Shown here: positions 55,124 through 62,841 of the stretch, one piece after another
How the letters are laid out: the number at the start of each line of letters is the position of its first letter
Position numbering within the stretch: the first letter of the stretch is position 1
From: Paraburkholderia ginsengisoli NBRC 100965
GTDB taxonomy: Bacteria > Pseudomonadota > Gammaproteobacteria > Burkholderiales > Burkholderiaceae
Direction: 5' to 3'
Length of the DNA stretch: 64,000 bases
Assembly: GCF_000739735.1 (NCBI RefSeq)
Contig: NZ_BBJF01000020.1
Span: 1-64,000 of the forward strand
Made by a program: the position numbers and the translations under genes
The notes under the pieces: generated by a model
Database searches by the model: none
Seen by the model: only the letters and a program-made list of their open reading frames with translations
What the model was told of the DNA's origin: nothing

Positions 55124-55909
55124 GTGGCAAACGGGATTGATCGCGGTTTATCCGCAGACTGGCCTTATCCGCGCCTGGTCGCGCATCGCTGCGGCGGCAC
55201 GCTGGCACCGGAGAACACGCTGGCCGGCTTCGACGCCTGCGTACGCTACGGCTACCGCATGGTCGAATTCGACGCGAAGCTGTCCGCCGACAACCAGCTC
55301 TTTCTGCTCCACGACGACGATCTCGATCGCACCACCAACGGCCACGGCGCCGCCGCCGACCACACGTGGCAGCAACTGGCCGCGCTCGACGCCGGCGCAT
55401 GGCGCGGACCGCAATTCGCCGGCACGCGCCTGCCGACGCTGGCCGACGCGGCGCAGCGTTGCGCGCGCGACGGCATCGCCGCCAACATCGAAATCAAACC
55501 ATGTCCGGGGCGCGAAGCGCTCACCGGCACGCTGGTGGCAGGCGGCGCGCTGACGTTGTGGCAAGGGCAGACGCCGCCGCTGTTGTCGTCGTTTTCTTTC
55601 GAGGCGCTGGCCGCCGCGCGCGACGCCGCGCCATCGCTGCCACGCGGGATGCTGTTCGAACAGGTGCAGGCGGATTGGCTGCGCATCGTGCGCGAGTTGG
55701 ACTGCGTGTCGTTGCACGCGAGCCACCGGTACCTGAGCGAGCCGCTGGTCGCGCAGATCCGCGCGGCCGGACTGCGTGTGCTCGCCTATACGGTCAACGA
55801 CCCCGCGCGGGCGCAACTGCTCGCGCAATGGGGCGTCGATATGATCTGCACGGATCGTATCGACACGCTGCGGCACGACATGCTGTCCACGCCGGCGAGC
55901 CCGGCCTGA
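55124..55909 (+). CDS. ugpQ: Glycerophosphodiester phosphodiesterase
   Basis: A 261-residue cytoplasmic GDPD that hydrolyses glycerophosphodiesters to glycerol 3-phosphate and an alcohol. It starts with GTG at 55124, preceded by AAGG. The active site shows AHRCGGTLAPENT with the first His, then EFDAKLSADNQLFLLHDDDLDRTTNG, here given as FLLHDDDLDRTTNG, with the second His. The C-terminal barrel ends with VDMICTDRIDTL. No signal peptide is present. The ugpBAEC transporter genes are not adjacent. Confidence 0.93.
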   Translation: MANGIDRGLSADWPYPRLVAHRCGGTLAPENTLAGFDACVRYGYRMVEFDAKLSADNQLFLLHDDDLDRTTNGHGAAADHTWQQLAALDAGAWRGPQFAGTRLPTLADAAQRCARDGIAANIEIKPCPGREALTGTLVAGGALTLWQGQTPPLLSSFSFEALAAARDAAPSLPRGMLFEQVQADWLRIVRELDCVSLHASHRYLSEPLVAQIRAAGLRVLAYTVNDPARAQLLAQWGVDMICTDRIDTLRHDMLSTPASPA

Positions 55910-56083
55910 ATTAACGCCCATCCGGATCGACCGAATGCCGCCGGCGCGCCCGCGCCGCGCGGACCGCACGCACGCTCAGAAAGTCTACGGGTTTCCCCGC
56001 GCGCGTCTCGTCGACGAATTCCGGATTCCCCGACAGCCCTTGTCCGGATTTCCAGAATCCCGGACGGCGATGTTGTTAATGAG

Positions 56084-56122
56084 ATAAAAAACCAATGCAA
56101 ATCAAGGCATTAGGTTTTTTAT
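56084..56122. terminator. AT-rich hairpin, probable bidirectional terminator
   Basis: Arms ATAAAAAACC-AATGC and GCATTAGGTTTTTTAT pair over 15 bp with one bulged base and an 8-base loop, with T-runs on each side. It could end ugpQ transcription. It also lies only 5 bases before the -24 element of the sigma-54 promoter, so it may insulate dctA from read-through. Confidence 0.6.
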
Positions 56123-56127
56123 CCGCC

Positions 56128-56143
56128 TGGCATCGACCTTGCA
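56128..56143 (+). promoter_or_regulatory. Sigma-54 (-24/-12) promoter of dctA
   Basis: TGGCATCGACCTTGCA matches the sigma-54 consensus (TGGCAC-N5-TTGCA) at all but one position, with the GG and GC pairs correctly 10 bases apart. The start site would be near 56155. A sigma-54 activator (DctD-like) is encoded two genes downstream, which strongly supports the call. Confidence 0.85.
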
Positions 56144-56194
56144 AAACAGATGACGCGGCCGCAACGGTCCGACAACTAAAGCAAGGAGACAACG

Positions 56195-56224
56195 ATGTCT
56201 GATTTCCCTTCCCGGTATTTCTGA
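56195..56224 (+). CDS. Nine-residue leader mini-ORF upstream of dctA
   Basis: ATG at 56195 to TGA at 56224 encodes MSDFPSRYF. It is preceded by AAGGAGAC at ideal spacing, a better ribosome site than that of dctA itself. It lies in the predicted sigma-54 transcript, 107 bases before the dctA start. It may be a translational leader or simply a ribosome stand-by site. Being so short, its coding status is uncertain. Confidence 0.35.
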   Translation: MSDFPSRYF

Positions 56225-56330
56225 ATTCGTCGTCTTGTCGCGGCCTAATGCCGTGCACGAGCGTGACGATTATTCGTTCGCGTGATGCGCAGTGACAGGC
56301 TATGAGCTCATCCCCCTAGCAGGAACCATC

Positions 56331-57611
56331 GTGAAGAAACCTTTTTATAAAGTGCTGTACGTCCAGGTGATCGTGGCAATCATCATCGGTATCGCACTCG
56401 GGCATTTCTACCCGAACCTCGCCGTCGATATGAAGCCGCTCGGCGACGGCTTCATCAAACTGATCAAGATGGTGATCGGGCCGATCATCTTCTGCACGGT
56501 GGTCACGGGCATCGCCGGCATGGAGGACATGAAGAAGGTCGGGCGCGTCGGCGGCAAGGCGCTGCTGTACTTCGAAATCGTCTCGACGTTCGCACTGGTG
56601 CTCGGCCTGTTCGCCACCCACCTGCTGCGACCGGGCGCGGGCTTCAACATCGACCCGGCTACGCTCGACAGCAAGGCGGTCGCGTCGTATGCCGCGAAAG
56701 CGCACGGGCAGACGACCGTCGACTTCCTGATGCACATCATCCCGGACACGCTGTCGTCGGCTTTCGCGCAAGGCGAAATCCTGCAGATCCTGCTGATCGC
56801 GCTGCTGTTCGGCGCGGTGCTCGCGACGGCCGGTGAAAAGGGCAAGGTCGTCACGAATTTCATCGACGGTCTGTCGCACATCCTGTTCGGCATCGTGCGC
56901 ATCATCACGAAGCTGGCGCCGATCGGCGCGTTCGGCGCGATGGCGTTCACCATCGGCAAGTACGGCATCGGCTCGCTGCTGCCGATGCTCAAGCTGATCG
57001 GCACGTTCTATCTGACCTCGATCGTGTTCGTGGTGGTCGTGCTCGGCATCATCGCGCGCCTCGTGGGTTTCAACATCCTGCGCTTCGTCGCGTACATCAA
57101 GGAAGAGATGCTGATCGTGCTCGGTACGAGCTCGTCCGAAGCCGCGCTGCCGCAACTGATGCTGAAGCTCGAAAAGCTCGGCTGCTCGCGCTCGGTGGTG
57201 GGCCTCGTAGTGCCGACCGGCTACTCGTTCAACCTCGACGGCACCAACATCTACATGACGATGGCCGTGCTGTTCATCGCCCAGGCGACCAACACCGAAC
57301 TCACGTGGGCGCAGCAGCTCACGCTGCTGGCGGTGACGATGCTGACCTCGAAGGGCGCGAGCGGTGTGACGGGTGCGGGCTTCATCACGCTGGCCGCGAC
57401 GCTGGCGGTGGTGCCGACCATTCCGCTGTCGGGCATGGTGCTGATTCTCGGTATCGACCGCTTCATGAGCGAATGCCGCGCGCTGACCAACATCGTCGGC
57501 AACGGCGTGGCGACGGTCGTGGTGTCGGCATGGGAGAAGGAGCTGGACCGCAACAAGCTGAATGCCGCGTTGCGCGGCGACGTGGCGGTCAAAGAACCGG
57601 CCGGCGTTTGA
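56331..57611 (+). CDS. dctA: C4-dicarboxylate transport protein DctA
   Basis: A 426-residue secondary transporter of the DAACS family, importing succinate, fumarate and malate with protons or Na+. It starts at GTG 56331 with AGGAA upstream; a GTG at 56292 would add 13 residues without support. Family landmarks are FYKVLYVQVIVAIIIG, the substrate-binding stretch GTSSSEAALPQL, the helix with PTGYSFNLDGTNIY, and SKGASGVTGAGFI. Expression should depend on sigma-54 and the DctB/DctD pair encoded downstream. Confidence 0.95.
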   Translation: MKKPFYKVLYVQVIVAIIIGIALGHFYPNLAVDMKPLGDGFIKLIKMVIGPIIFCTVVTGIAGMEDMKKVGRVGGKALLYFEIVSTFALVLGLFATHLLRPGAGFNIDPATLDSKAVASYAAKAHGQTTVDFLMHIIPDTLSSAFAQGEILQILLIALLFGAVLATAGEKGKVVTNFIDGLSHILFGIVRIITKLAPIGAFGAMAFTIGKYGIGSLLPMLKLIGTFYLTSIVFVVVVLGIIARLVGFNILRFVAYIKEEMLIVLGTSSSEAALPQLMLKLEKLGCSRSVVGLVVPTGYSFNLDGTNIYMTMAVLFIAQATNTELTWAQQLTLLAVTMLTSKGASGVTGAGFITLAATLAVVPTIPLSGMVLILGIDRFMSECRALTNIVGNGVATVVVSAWEKELDRNKLNAALRGDVAVKEPAGV

Positions 57612-57740
57612 GCCGGGCTCCGGCTTAGCCCCCACCGTAACGGCCGCGGACGCCCGCGTATGAAGCCGGGAACCGCGCGCCGGTCGACGGCGCCGTCAGC
57701 CAGCCAGACTGGCGACGGCGCCGCGCCGCCTTATGCCACA

Positions 57741-59660
57741 ATGTCCGATCCTGACCGATCGGACATTGCCAACGTGACGCGCCGCCTGTTGATCCTCTTC
57801 GCGCTCATTGCCGGGCTCGTGGCGGCGTGCGGACTGACCTACAGCATCGCGTGGCAAAGCGGCATCGACAACCTGCGGCGCAACGCTGCCGTGCGCGCCG
57901 AGCGCACCGCCAGCGCGCTGAAAAGCACGCTCGAACGCTACGAATCGCTGCCGTATCTGCTTGCCGAGCATCCCATTGTGCAAGACGTGCTGGTCGATCC
58001 CAGTCCGGCCAACGTCAAACGCGCGAACCTCTATCTCGAAGACCTCAACCGCCACGCGCGGGCCACGGTCACATACATCATTCCGCTCGACGGCTATTGC
58101 GTCGCCGCGAGCAACTGGCGCGGGCCGGGCAGTTTCATCGGCGCGGGCTACCAGTTCCGTCCGTATTTTCTCGATGCGATCAATGGCGGCGTGGGCCGCT
58201 TCTTCGGCATCGGCACGATTTCGCAGGCGCCGGGCTACTACATCTCGCAACCGGTGCGGCGCGACGGCAAGATTGTCGGCGTGGCGGTGGTCAAACTCGA
58301 TCTGGAATGGTTTCAGGGCGCGGATGCGTCCGAGCCGTTGGTCGTCACCGACGATCACGGCGTGATCTTTCTGTCCTCGGTGCCGGCGTGGAAATATCAC
58401 ACGATCCGGCCGTTGTCGGGACCGGTCGCCGATTCGATCTACCAGGCGCGGCAATATGCGCAGCAGCCGATCGCACCGCTGCCGGTGACGATCCAGCGCA
58501 CGCTCGAAGGGTATGCGCAGATCGTGCGCATCGGCGGCGGCCGCTATGCGCCACGCTTTCTCGCGTCGCGGCGCAGCATGGGCGTGCCCGACTGGCATCT
58601 GATCACGATGTCTCCCGTCGACCCGGTCGACGCCGACGCGCGCAAGGCGACCATCGTCACCGGCTTCGGCTATATCTCGATCGTGCTGCTCGCGTTCTAC
58701 TGGCGCATGCGCCGCGCCCGCGTGCGCGAAATGATGCGCAGCCGCGCGCTGCTGCAAAAGGCTTACGCGGAACTGAACCAGCGCGTCGCCGAGCGCACCC
58801 TTGACCTGTCTCAGGCCAACGAGCAGTTGCAGAAGGAAGTGACCGAGCGCACGCGCGCCGAACAGGAACTGCGCGCCGCGCACGACGAGCTGATTCAGGC
58901 GAGCAAGCTCGCGGCACTCGGGCAGATGGCGGCCGGCATCACGCATGAGCTGAATCAGCCGCTCGCCGCGCTGCGCGGCTTCTCGGACAACACGCGCGTG
59001 CTGCTCGAACGCGGCGACCAGGCGTCGGCGCGCGAAAATCTCGAAGCGATCGCCGCGCTCACCGAGCGCATGGGCAAGATCACCAATCAGTTGAAGCTGT
59101 TCGTCGGGCGCGCGCGGCCGCGCAGTGCGCGCGCGCCGATCGTGCGGGCGCTGCGCAATGTCGTCGGCTTGCTGCAGAAGCGCTTGCAGGGCGTCGAAGT
59201 CGTGTTCACGTTGTTCGACGCGGCGAGCAGCACACGCACGCAGCTCAGTCTCGCCGACGATCACCCCGAACTGGTCGCGCATTGTGACGATCTGCGGCTC
59301 GAGCAGGTGCTGATCAACCTGCTAGGCAACGCGCTCGACGCGACGGCCGGCATGAGTGCGCCGTGCATCGCGATCGAGATCGAAGTCGCCGACGCGAACC
59401 TCTCGTGCGCGGTGAGCGACAACGGCCCTGGCATTCCCGACGACGTGCTGCCGCGTCTGTTCGAGCCGTTCTTCACGACCAAGGAGATGGGCCAGGGACT
59501 GGGGCTGGGCCTCGCGATCTCGTCGTCGATCGCGCGAGATTGCGGCGGCACACTGGTCGCGCGCAACGCGCCGGACGGCGGCGCATTATTCGTGTTGACG
59601 CTGCGCCGCGCGCGCGTGCAGACGAGCCACCCGGCGGACCCGCTGACCACGGGTTCGTGA
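57741..59660 (+). CDS. dctB: C4-dicarboxylate sensor histidine kinase DctB
   Basis: A 639-residue sensor kinase counted from the ATG at 57741. The frame opens at 57660, and neither start has a clear ribosome site. It has two membrane segments (about 15-38 and 325-345) flanking a double-PAS periplasmic sensor. The coiled coil AYAELNQRVAERTLDLSQ leads to the dimerisation domain with phospho-acceptor His in AAGITHELNQPLAALRG. The ATPase domain carries the N box (INLLGNALDA), G1 (DNGPGIP), F (EPFFTT) and G2 (GQGLGLGL) motifs. It should sense dicarboxylates and phosphorylate DctD. Confidence 0.92.
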   Translation: MSDPDRSDIANVTRRLLILFALIAGLVAACGLTYSIAWQSGIDNLRRNAAVRAERTASALKSTLERYESLPYLLAEHPIVQDVLVDPSPANVKRANLYLEDLNRHARATVTYIIPLDGYCVAASNWRGPGSFIGAGYQFRPYFLDAINGGVGRFFGIGTISQAPGYYISQPVRRDGKIVGVAVVKLDLEWFQGADASEPLVVTDDHGVIFLSSVPAWKYHTIRPLSGPVADSIYQARQYAQQPIAPLPVTIQRTLEGYAQIVRIGGGRYAPRFLASRRSMGVPDWHLITMSPVDPVDADARKATIVTGFGYISIVLLAFYWRMRRARVREMMRSRALLQKAYAELNQRVAERTLDLSQANEQLQKEVTERTRAEQELRAAHDELIQASKLAALGQMAAGITHELNQPLAALRGFSDNTRVLLERGDQASARENLEAIAALTERMGKITNQLKLFVGRARPRSARAPIVRALRNVVGLLQKRLQGVEVVFTLFDAASSTRTQLSLADDHPELVAHCDDLRLEQVLINLLGNALDATAGMSAPCIAIEIEVADANLSCAVSDNGPGIPDDVLPRLFEPFFTTKEMGQGLGLGLAISSSIARDCGGTLVARNAPDGGALFVLTLRRARVQTSHPADPLTTGS

Positions 59661-59666
59661 CTCAAG

Positions 59667-61031
59667 ATGGATAACACGATGCTGAACCACGGCCTGCAAG
59701 TGCTGTATATCGAAGATGACGAACTGGTGCGCCGCGCCAGCGTGCAGAGCCTGCAACTCGCGGGCTTCGACGTGATCGGTCACGCGTCGGCGGAGTCCGC
59801 GGCGAAGATGATCAGCGCGGATTTCTCCGGCGTGATCGTCAGCGATATTCGGCTGCCTGGCGCGAGCGGTCTCGAACTGCTCGCGCAATGCCACGAACGT
59901 GCGCCCGATGTGCCGGTGATCCTGGTCACGGGCCACGGCGATATCTCGATGGCCGTGCAGGCGATGCGCGACGGCGCGTATGACTTCATCGAAAAGCCGT
60001 TCGCGTCCGAACGCCTGATCGAAACCGTGCGGCGCGCGTTGGAGCGCCGCAAGCTGGTGCTGGAGAACCTCGCGCTGCGTCGCGAACTGGCGGAGCAGAA
60101 TTCGGTGGCGCCGCGGATCATCGGCCGCAGTCCGGCGATCGAACAGGTGCGGCGGCTGATTGCGAATGTCGCGCCGACCGATGCGTCCGTACTGATCAAC
60201 GGCGACACCGGCGCCGGCAAGGAGTTGATCGCGCGCAGTCTGCACGAGCTCTCGCCGCGCCGCGATAAGCCGTTTATCGCAGTGAACTGCGGCGCGTTGC
60301 CGGAGCCGATGTTCGAGTCGGAGATGTTCGGCTACGAGCCTGGCGCGTTCACCGGCGCGGCGAAACGGCGGATCGGCAAGCTCGAACATGCGTCGGGCGG
60401 CACGCTGTTTCTCGACGAGATCGAGAGCATGCCGCTCGCGTTGCAGGTCAAGCTGCTGCGCGTGCTGCAGGATGGCGTGCTGGAGCGGCTCGGCTCGAAT
60501 CAGCCGATTCGCGTGAATTGCCGCGTGGTCGCGGCGGCGAAGGGCGACATGGCCGAGCACGTCGCGGACGGCTCATTCCGGCGCGATCTGCTGTACCGGC
60601 TGAACGTGGTGACGATCGCGCTGCCCCCGTTGGGCGAGCGTCGCGAGGACATCGTGCCGCTCTTCGAACATTTCCTGCTGGATGCGGCGGTGCGCTATCA
60701 GCGGCCGGCGCCGATTCTCACCGATCGTCAGCGCGCGAGCCTGATGCAGCGCGACTGGCCGGGCAACGTACGGGAGCTGCGCAATGCCGCCGACCGTTTC
60801 GTGCTCGGCGTCGCCGAGGACCCGGTGATGTCTTTCTCCGCCGACACCGCGGCCGCCCAGCCATTGAAAGAGCGCGTCGAGCAATTCGAACGGGCGATGA
60901 TCGCCGAGGCGCTGGAGCAGGCCGGCGGCGTCGTTGCGGTCGCGGCGGACAGGCTGCAACTCGGCAAGGCCACGCTCTACGAGAAGATCAAGCGATATGG
61001 CCTCGCGGCCAAAGGGGAAGGGGAGCGCTGA
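59667..61031 (+). CDS. dctD: Sigma-54-dependent response regulator DctD
   Basis: A 454-residue NtrC-family activator. The receiver domain has the phospho-accepting Asp in VSDIRLPG, with Thr in LVTGHG and Lys in EKPFAS. The AAA+ domain shows Walker A GDTGAGKE, the sigma-54-contacting loop GAFTGA, Walker B GGTLFLDEIE, and the R-finger region FRRDLLYRLNV. A Fis-type HTH closes the protein (VAAVAADRLQLGKATLYEKIKRYGL, here cited as LGKATLYEKIKRYGL). It begins 6 bases after dctB. It should activate the sigma-54 promoter of dctA. Confidence 0.94.
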   Translation: MDNTMLNHGLQVLYIEDDELVRRASVQSLQLAGFDVIGHASAESAAKMISADFSGVIVSDIRLPGASGLELLAQCHERAPDVPVILVTGHGDISMAVQAMRDGAYDFIEKPFASERLIETVRRALERRKLVLENLALRRELAEQNSVAPRIIGRSPAIEQVRRLIANVAPTDASVLINGDTGAGKELIARSLHELSPRRDKPFIAVNCGALPEPMFESEMFGYEPGAFTGAAKRRIGKLEHASGGTLFLDEIESMPLALQVKLLRVLQDGVLERLGSNQPIRVNCRVVAAAKGDMAEHVADGSFRRDLLYRLNVVTIALPPLGERREDIVPLFEHFLLDAAVRYQRPAPILTDRQRASLMQRDWPGNVRELRNAADRFVLGVAEDPVMSFSADTAAAQPLKERVEQFERAMIAEALEQAGGVVAVAADRLQLGKATLYEKIKRYGLAAKGEGER

Positions 61032-61130
61032 GAGTGACGGCGCCGGCGGCGCGAGGCGCGGCCGGCGCGTTTTAATCTGACTGAATCTGCCTGGAACTGG
61101 TGAGGCGGAGTTGCTTCTGGGACGAAGGGG

Positions 61131-61658
61131 TCACGCTTTCAGCGCCTTTTCCAGCAACTGGTCGAGTTCGGCGAACTGTGGCTCGCCGACATAGCGCTTC
61201 AGAATCTTGCCGTCCTTGTCGATCAGGAACGTGGTCGGCGTGAGTTGCACGTTGCCGAACTGCTTGGCGGCCGAGCCGTCGTCCATCGCCACCTTGAACG
61301 GCAACTGGCGCGTTTGCGTGTAGTTGGTCACGTACATCGGCGCGTCGTAGTTCATCGCGACGGCGACGAATTCGAGCCCCTGACCCTTGAAGCGGTTATA
61401 GGTCTCGACCATCTGCGGCATTTCCTTCATGCACGTATCGCAGTTCGTCGCCCAGAAGTTGACGAGGTACACCTTGCCCTTCAGGTCGGCGGTCGTGATT
61501 TTCTGGCCGGACAGCAGTGTGAAGGTCGCGTCGGGCGCGCGTTGCTGGCCAGCAAATGCGAAGTAGCCGGCAACGGCCAGCACGACGACCACGGTAGCCA
61601 CGATGATGTAACGAAGCGGGCTCGCGCGCCGGGCGGCGGTGGATGAATTGGAGTTCAT
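61131..61658 (-). CDS. TlpA family thioredoxin-like protein
   Basis: A 175-residue membrane-anchored thioredoxin-fold protein. The start at 61658 is supported by GAGG eight bases upstream. One N-terminal transmembrane helix (IIVATVVVVLAVAGYFAFAG) is followed by a periplasmic TlpA/ResA domain with active site WATNCDTC. It also has the conserved Glu/Pro loop EMPQ and the cis-Pro in TPTTFLID. It probably reduces disulfides in cytochrome c or copper-site assembly. The longer frame upstream is not coding. Confidence 0.88.
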   Translation of the reverse strand: MNSNSSTAARRASPLRYIIVATVVVVLAVAGYFAFAGQQRAPDATFTLLSGQKITTADLKGKVYLVNFWATNCDTCMKEMPQMVETYNRFKGQGLEFVAVAMNYDAPMYVTNYTQTRQLPFKVAMDDGSAAKQFGNVQLTPTTFLIDKDGKILKRYVGEPQFAELDQLLEKALKA

Positions 61659-61830
61659 GAACGGAACCTCGGGAGTCGCGCGGATCGCGCCGGACATTGG
61701 GTCGGTTGGGCGTGATGCCCGGTGCTGAACAGCGTCGCTATTGTAGCCCCATTCCGTCGGCGCGGCAGGACGCCGGGCGGCAGCGGATAATAGGGTTTTA
61801 CGTTCCGGTCGGTCCGATCTTCTGCCCCCC

Positions 61831-62508
61831 ATGCTCCGAACTGATTTTCGCGTTAGCCGTTTTCTCGCCCGAATTCCTTCCTCCTTGTTCTTCTATGGCC
61901 GTTTCCGTGGCAGCGCGCCGGCTGACGGCGACCGGCGCGCCGGCTCCCCTGCCAATGCTTCGCGGCGGCTGCGTGCGGCGCTCGGCATGGTTGCTGGCGC
62001 GCTGACGCTCGGCGTCGCGCTGAGCGCCTGCTCGCCGACCTTCGACTGGCGTACCGTCATGAATAACGACAACGGCTATACCGTCGATCTTCCGGCCAAG
62101 CCGGGCAACGATCAGCGCCCGGTGCAGATCGACGGCACGCCGATGCAGATGGCGATGCAAACGGCCGAAGCCGGCAACGCGGTGTTCGCAGTCGGCACCG
62201 TCATGCTCCCGGACGACCACGATTCGACGCAGCGGGCCGCGCTCGCTTTCCTTCGCGACGGGCTGGCTCGCAACGTCGGTGCCGCGCCCGACGCGCGCGC
62301 GGTGCAAATCCCGCTCGCCGCCGGCGGGCAGGTGCTGGGCCTGGAAATGAAATTGAACGGCGAGGCCGGCTCGCAACACGAAAGGCGCACCGTCTACGCC
62401 CGGCTGGTCGCGCGAGGGCGGCACGTCTATCAGGCGGCGATCATTGCCGATAAGCCGCTGCCGCCGGAACAGGTCGACCAGTTTTTTTCGTCGTTTAAAT
62501 TGTTTTGA
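61831..62508 (+). CDS. Uncharacterised lipoprotein
   Basis: A 225-residue open frame whose mature part is a probable lipoprotein: a hydrophobic stretch (LGMVAGALTLGVALSAC) ends in lipobox LSAC near residue 67. The start is uncertain. The ATG at 61831 gives an unusually long n-region, and the ATG at 61987 would begin right in the hydrophobic core. The mature domain (VMNNDNGYTVDLPAKPG, FFSSFKLF at the end) has a pattern seen in small Burkholderia envelope lipoproteins. I know no function. Confidence 0.65.
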   Translation: MLRTDFRVSRFLARIPSSLFFYGRFRGSAPADGDRRAGSPANASRRLRAALGMVAGALTLGVALSACSPTFDWRTVMNNDNGYTVDLPAKPGNDQRPVQIDGTPMQMAMQTAEAGNAVFAVGTVMLPDDHDSTQRAALAFLRDGLARNVGAAPDARAVQIPLAAGGQVLGLEMKLNGEAGSQHERRTVYARLVARGRHVYQAAIIADKPLPPEQVDQFFSSFKLF

Positions 62509-62841
62509 TAACCGGTATTTTTGCCCGGTTCTGTGCGCTAGCGATCATTGTTAGCAGTGAAAGTTCCTTCGTAGCATCACGCGCTAATCCCCGGTTTACG
62601 TTGAGGTTTTTCGTTTCTTCATAGCGCCTGTGGATAACTCTGTTGAGAACTCGCTTCGTTTTGCCGCAGAGGCCCGTCCCGTGGGCATTCTGTCAGTTCC
62701 CATGGGCGCCGCAGATTTTAAAAATATCAATTAAATCAATGGCTTTGCGGCGTGGCCTTCGATGCGGCTTTCAGATGTATCAAAATCTATCAGGAGCTCG
62801 CGCATGTGCATAAGTCAAGTCTTGACAGCATATTTTTCTCC
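62509..62841. other. Convergent intergenic region, 333 bases
   Basis: This region lies between the lipoprotein gene and the converging yifB gene. A short AACCGG/CCGGTT stem sits at 62510-62530 without a T-run. A perfect DnaA-box sequence is at 62629-62637, and the middle is unusually AT-rich for this genome (about 62716-62745). No gene is evident; an open frame starting at 62752 has no supporting signal. Confidence 0.45.
62629..62637 (-). promoter_or_regulatory. Single DnaA-box-like 9-mer
   Basis: TGTGGATAA is the exact complement of TTATCCACA, the consensus DnaA box. Only one copy is seen, with no cluster of boxes and no dnaA or parAB nearby, so it is not evidence of an origin. It could be a titration site or chance. 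Confidence 0.35.

Larger units (their letters stand above)
55910..56330. other. dctA upstream region, 421 bases
   Basis: This region contains an AT-rich hairpin (56084-56122), a sigma-54 promoter (56128-56143), and a 9-codon mini-ORF with a strong Shine-Dalgarno (56195-56224). Upstream, two copies of TCCGGATT followed by C/T-rich sequence (about 56021-56052) and a near-inverted AATCCCGGA may be activator sites for the DctD-type regulator. Their distance to the promoter, about 80-110 bases, is right for an enhancer. Confidence 0.5.

Noticed and set aside
57611..57626. AGCCGG/CCGGCT stem after dctA as a terminator
   Set aside because: Only 6 bp with a 3-base loop and no T-run, and dctB follows on the same strand at short distance.
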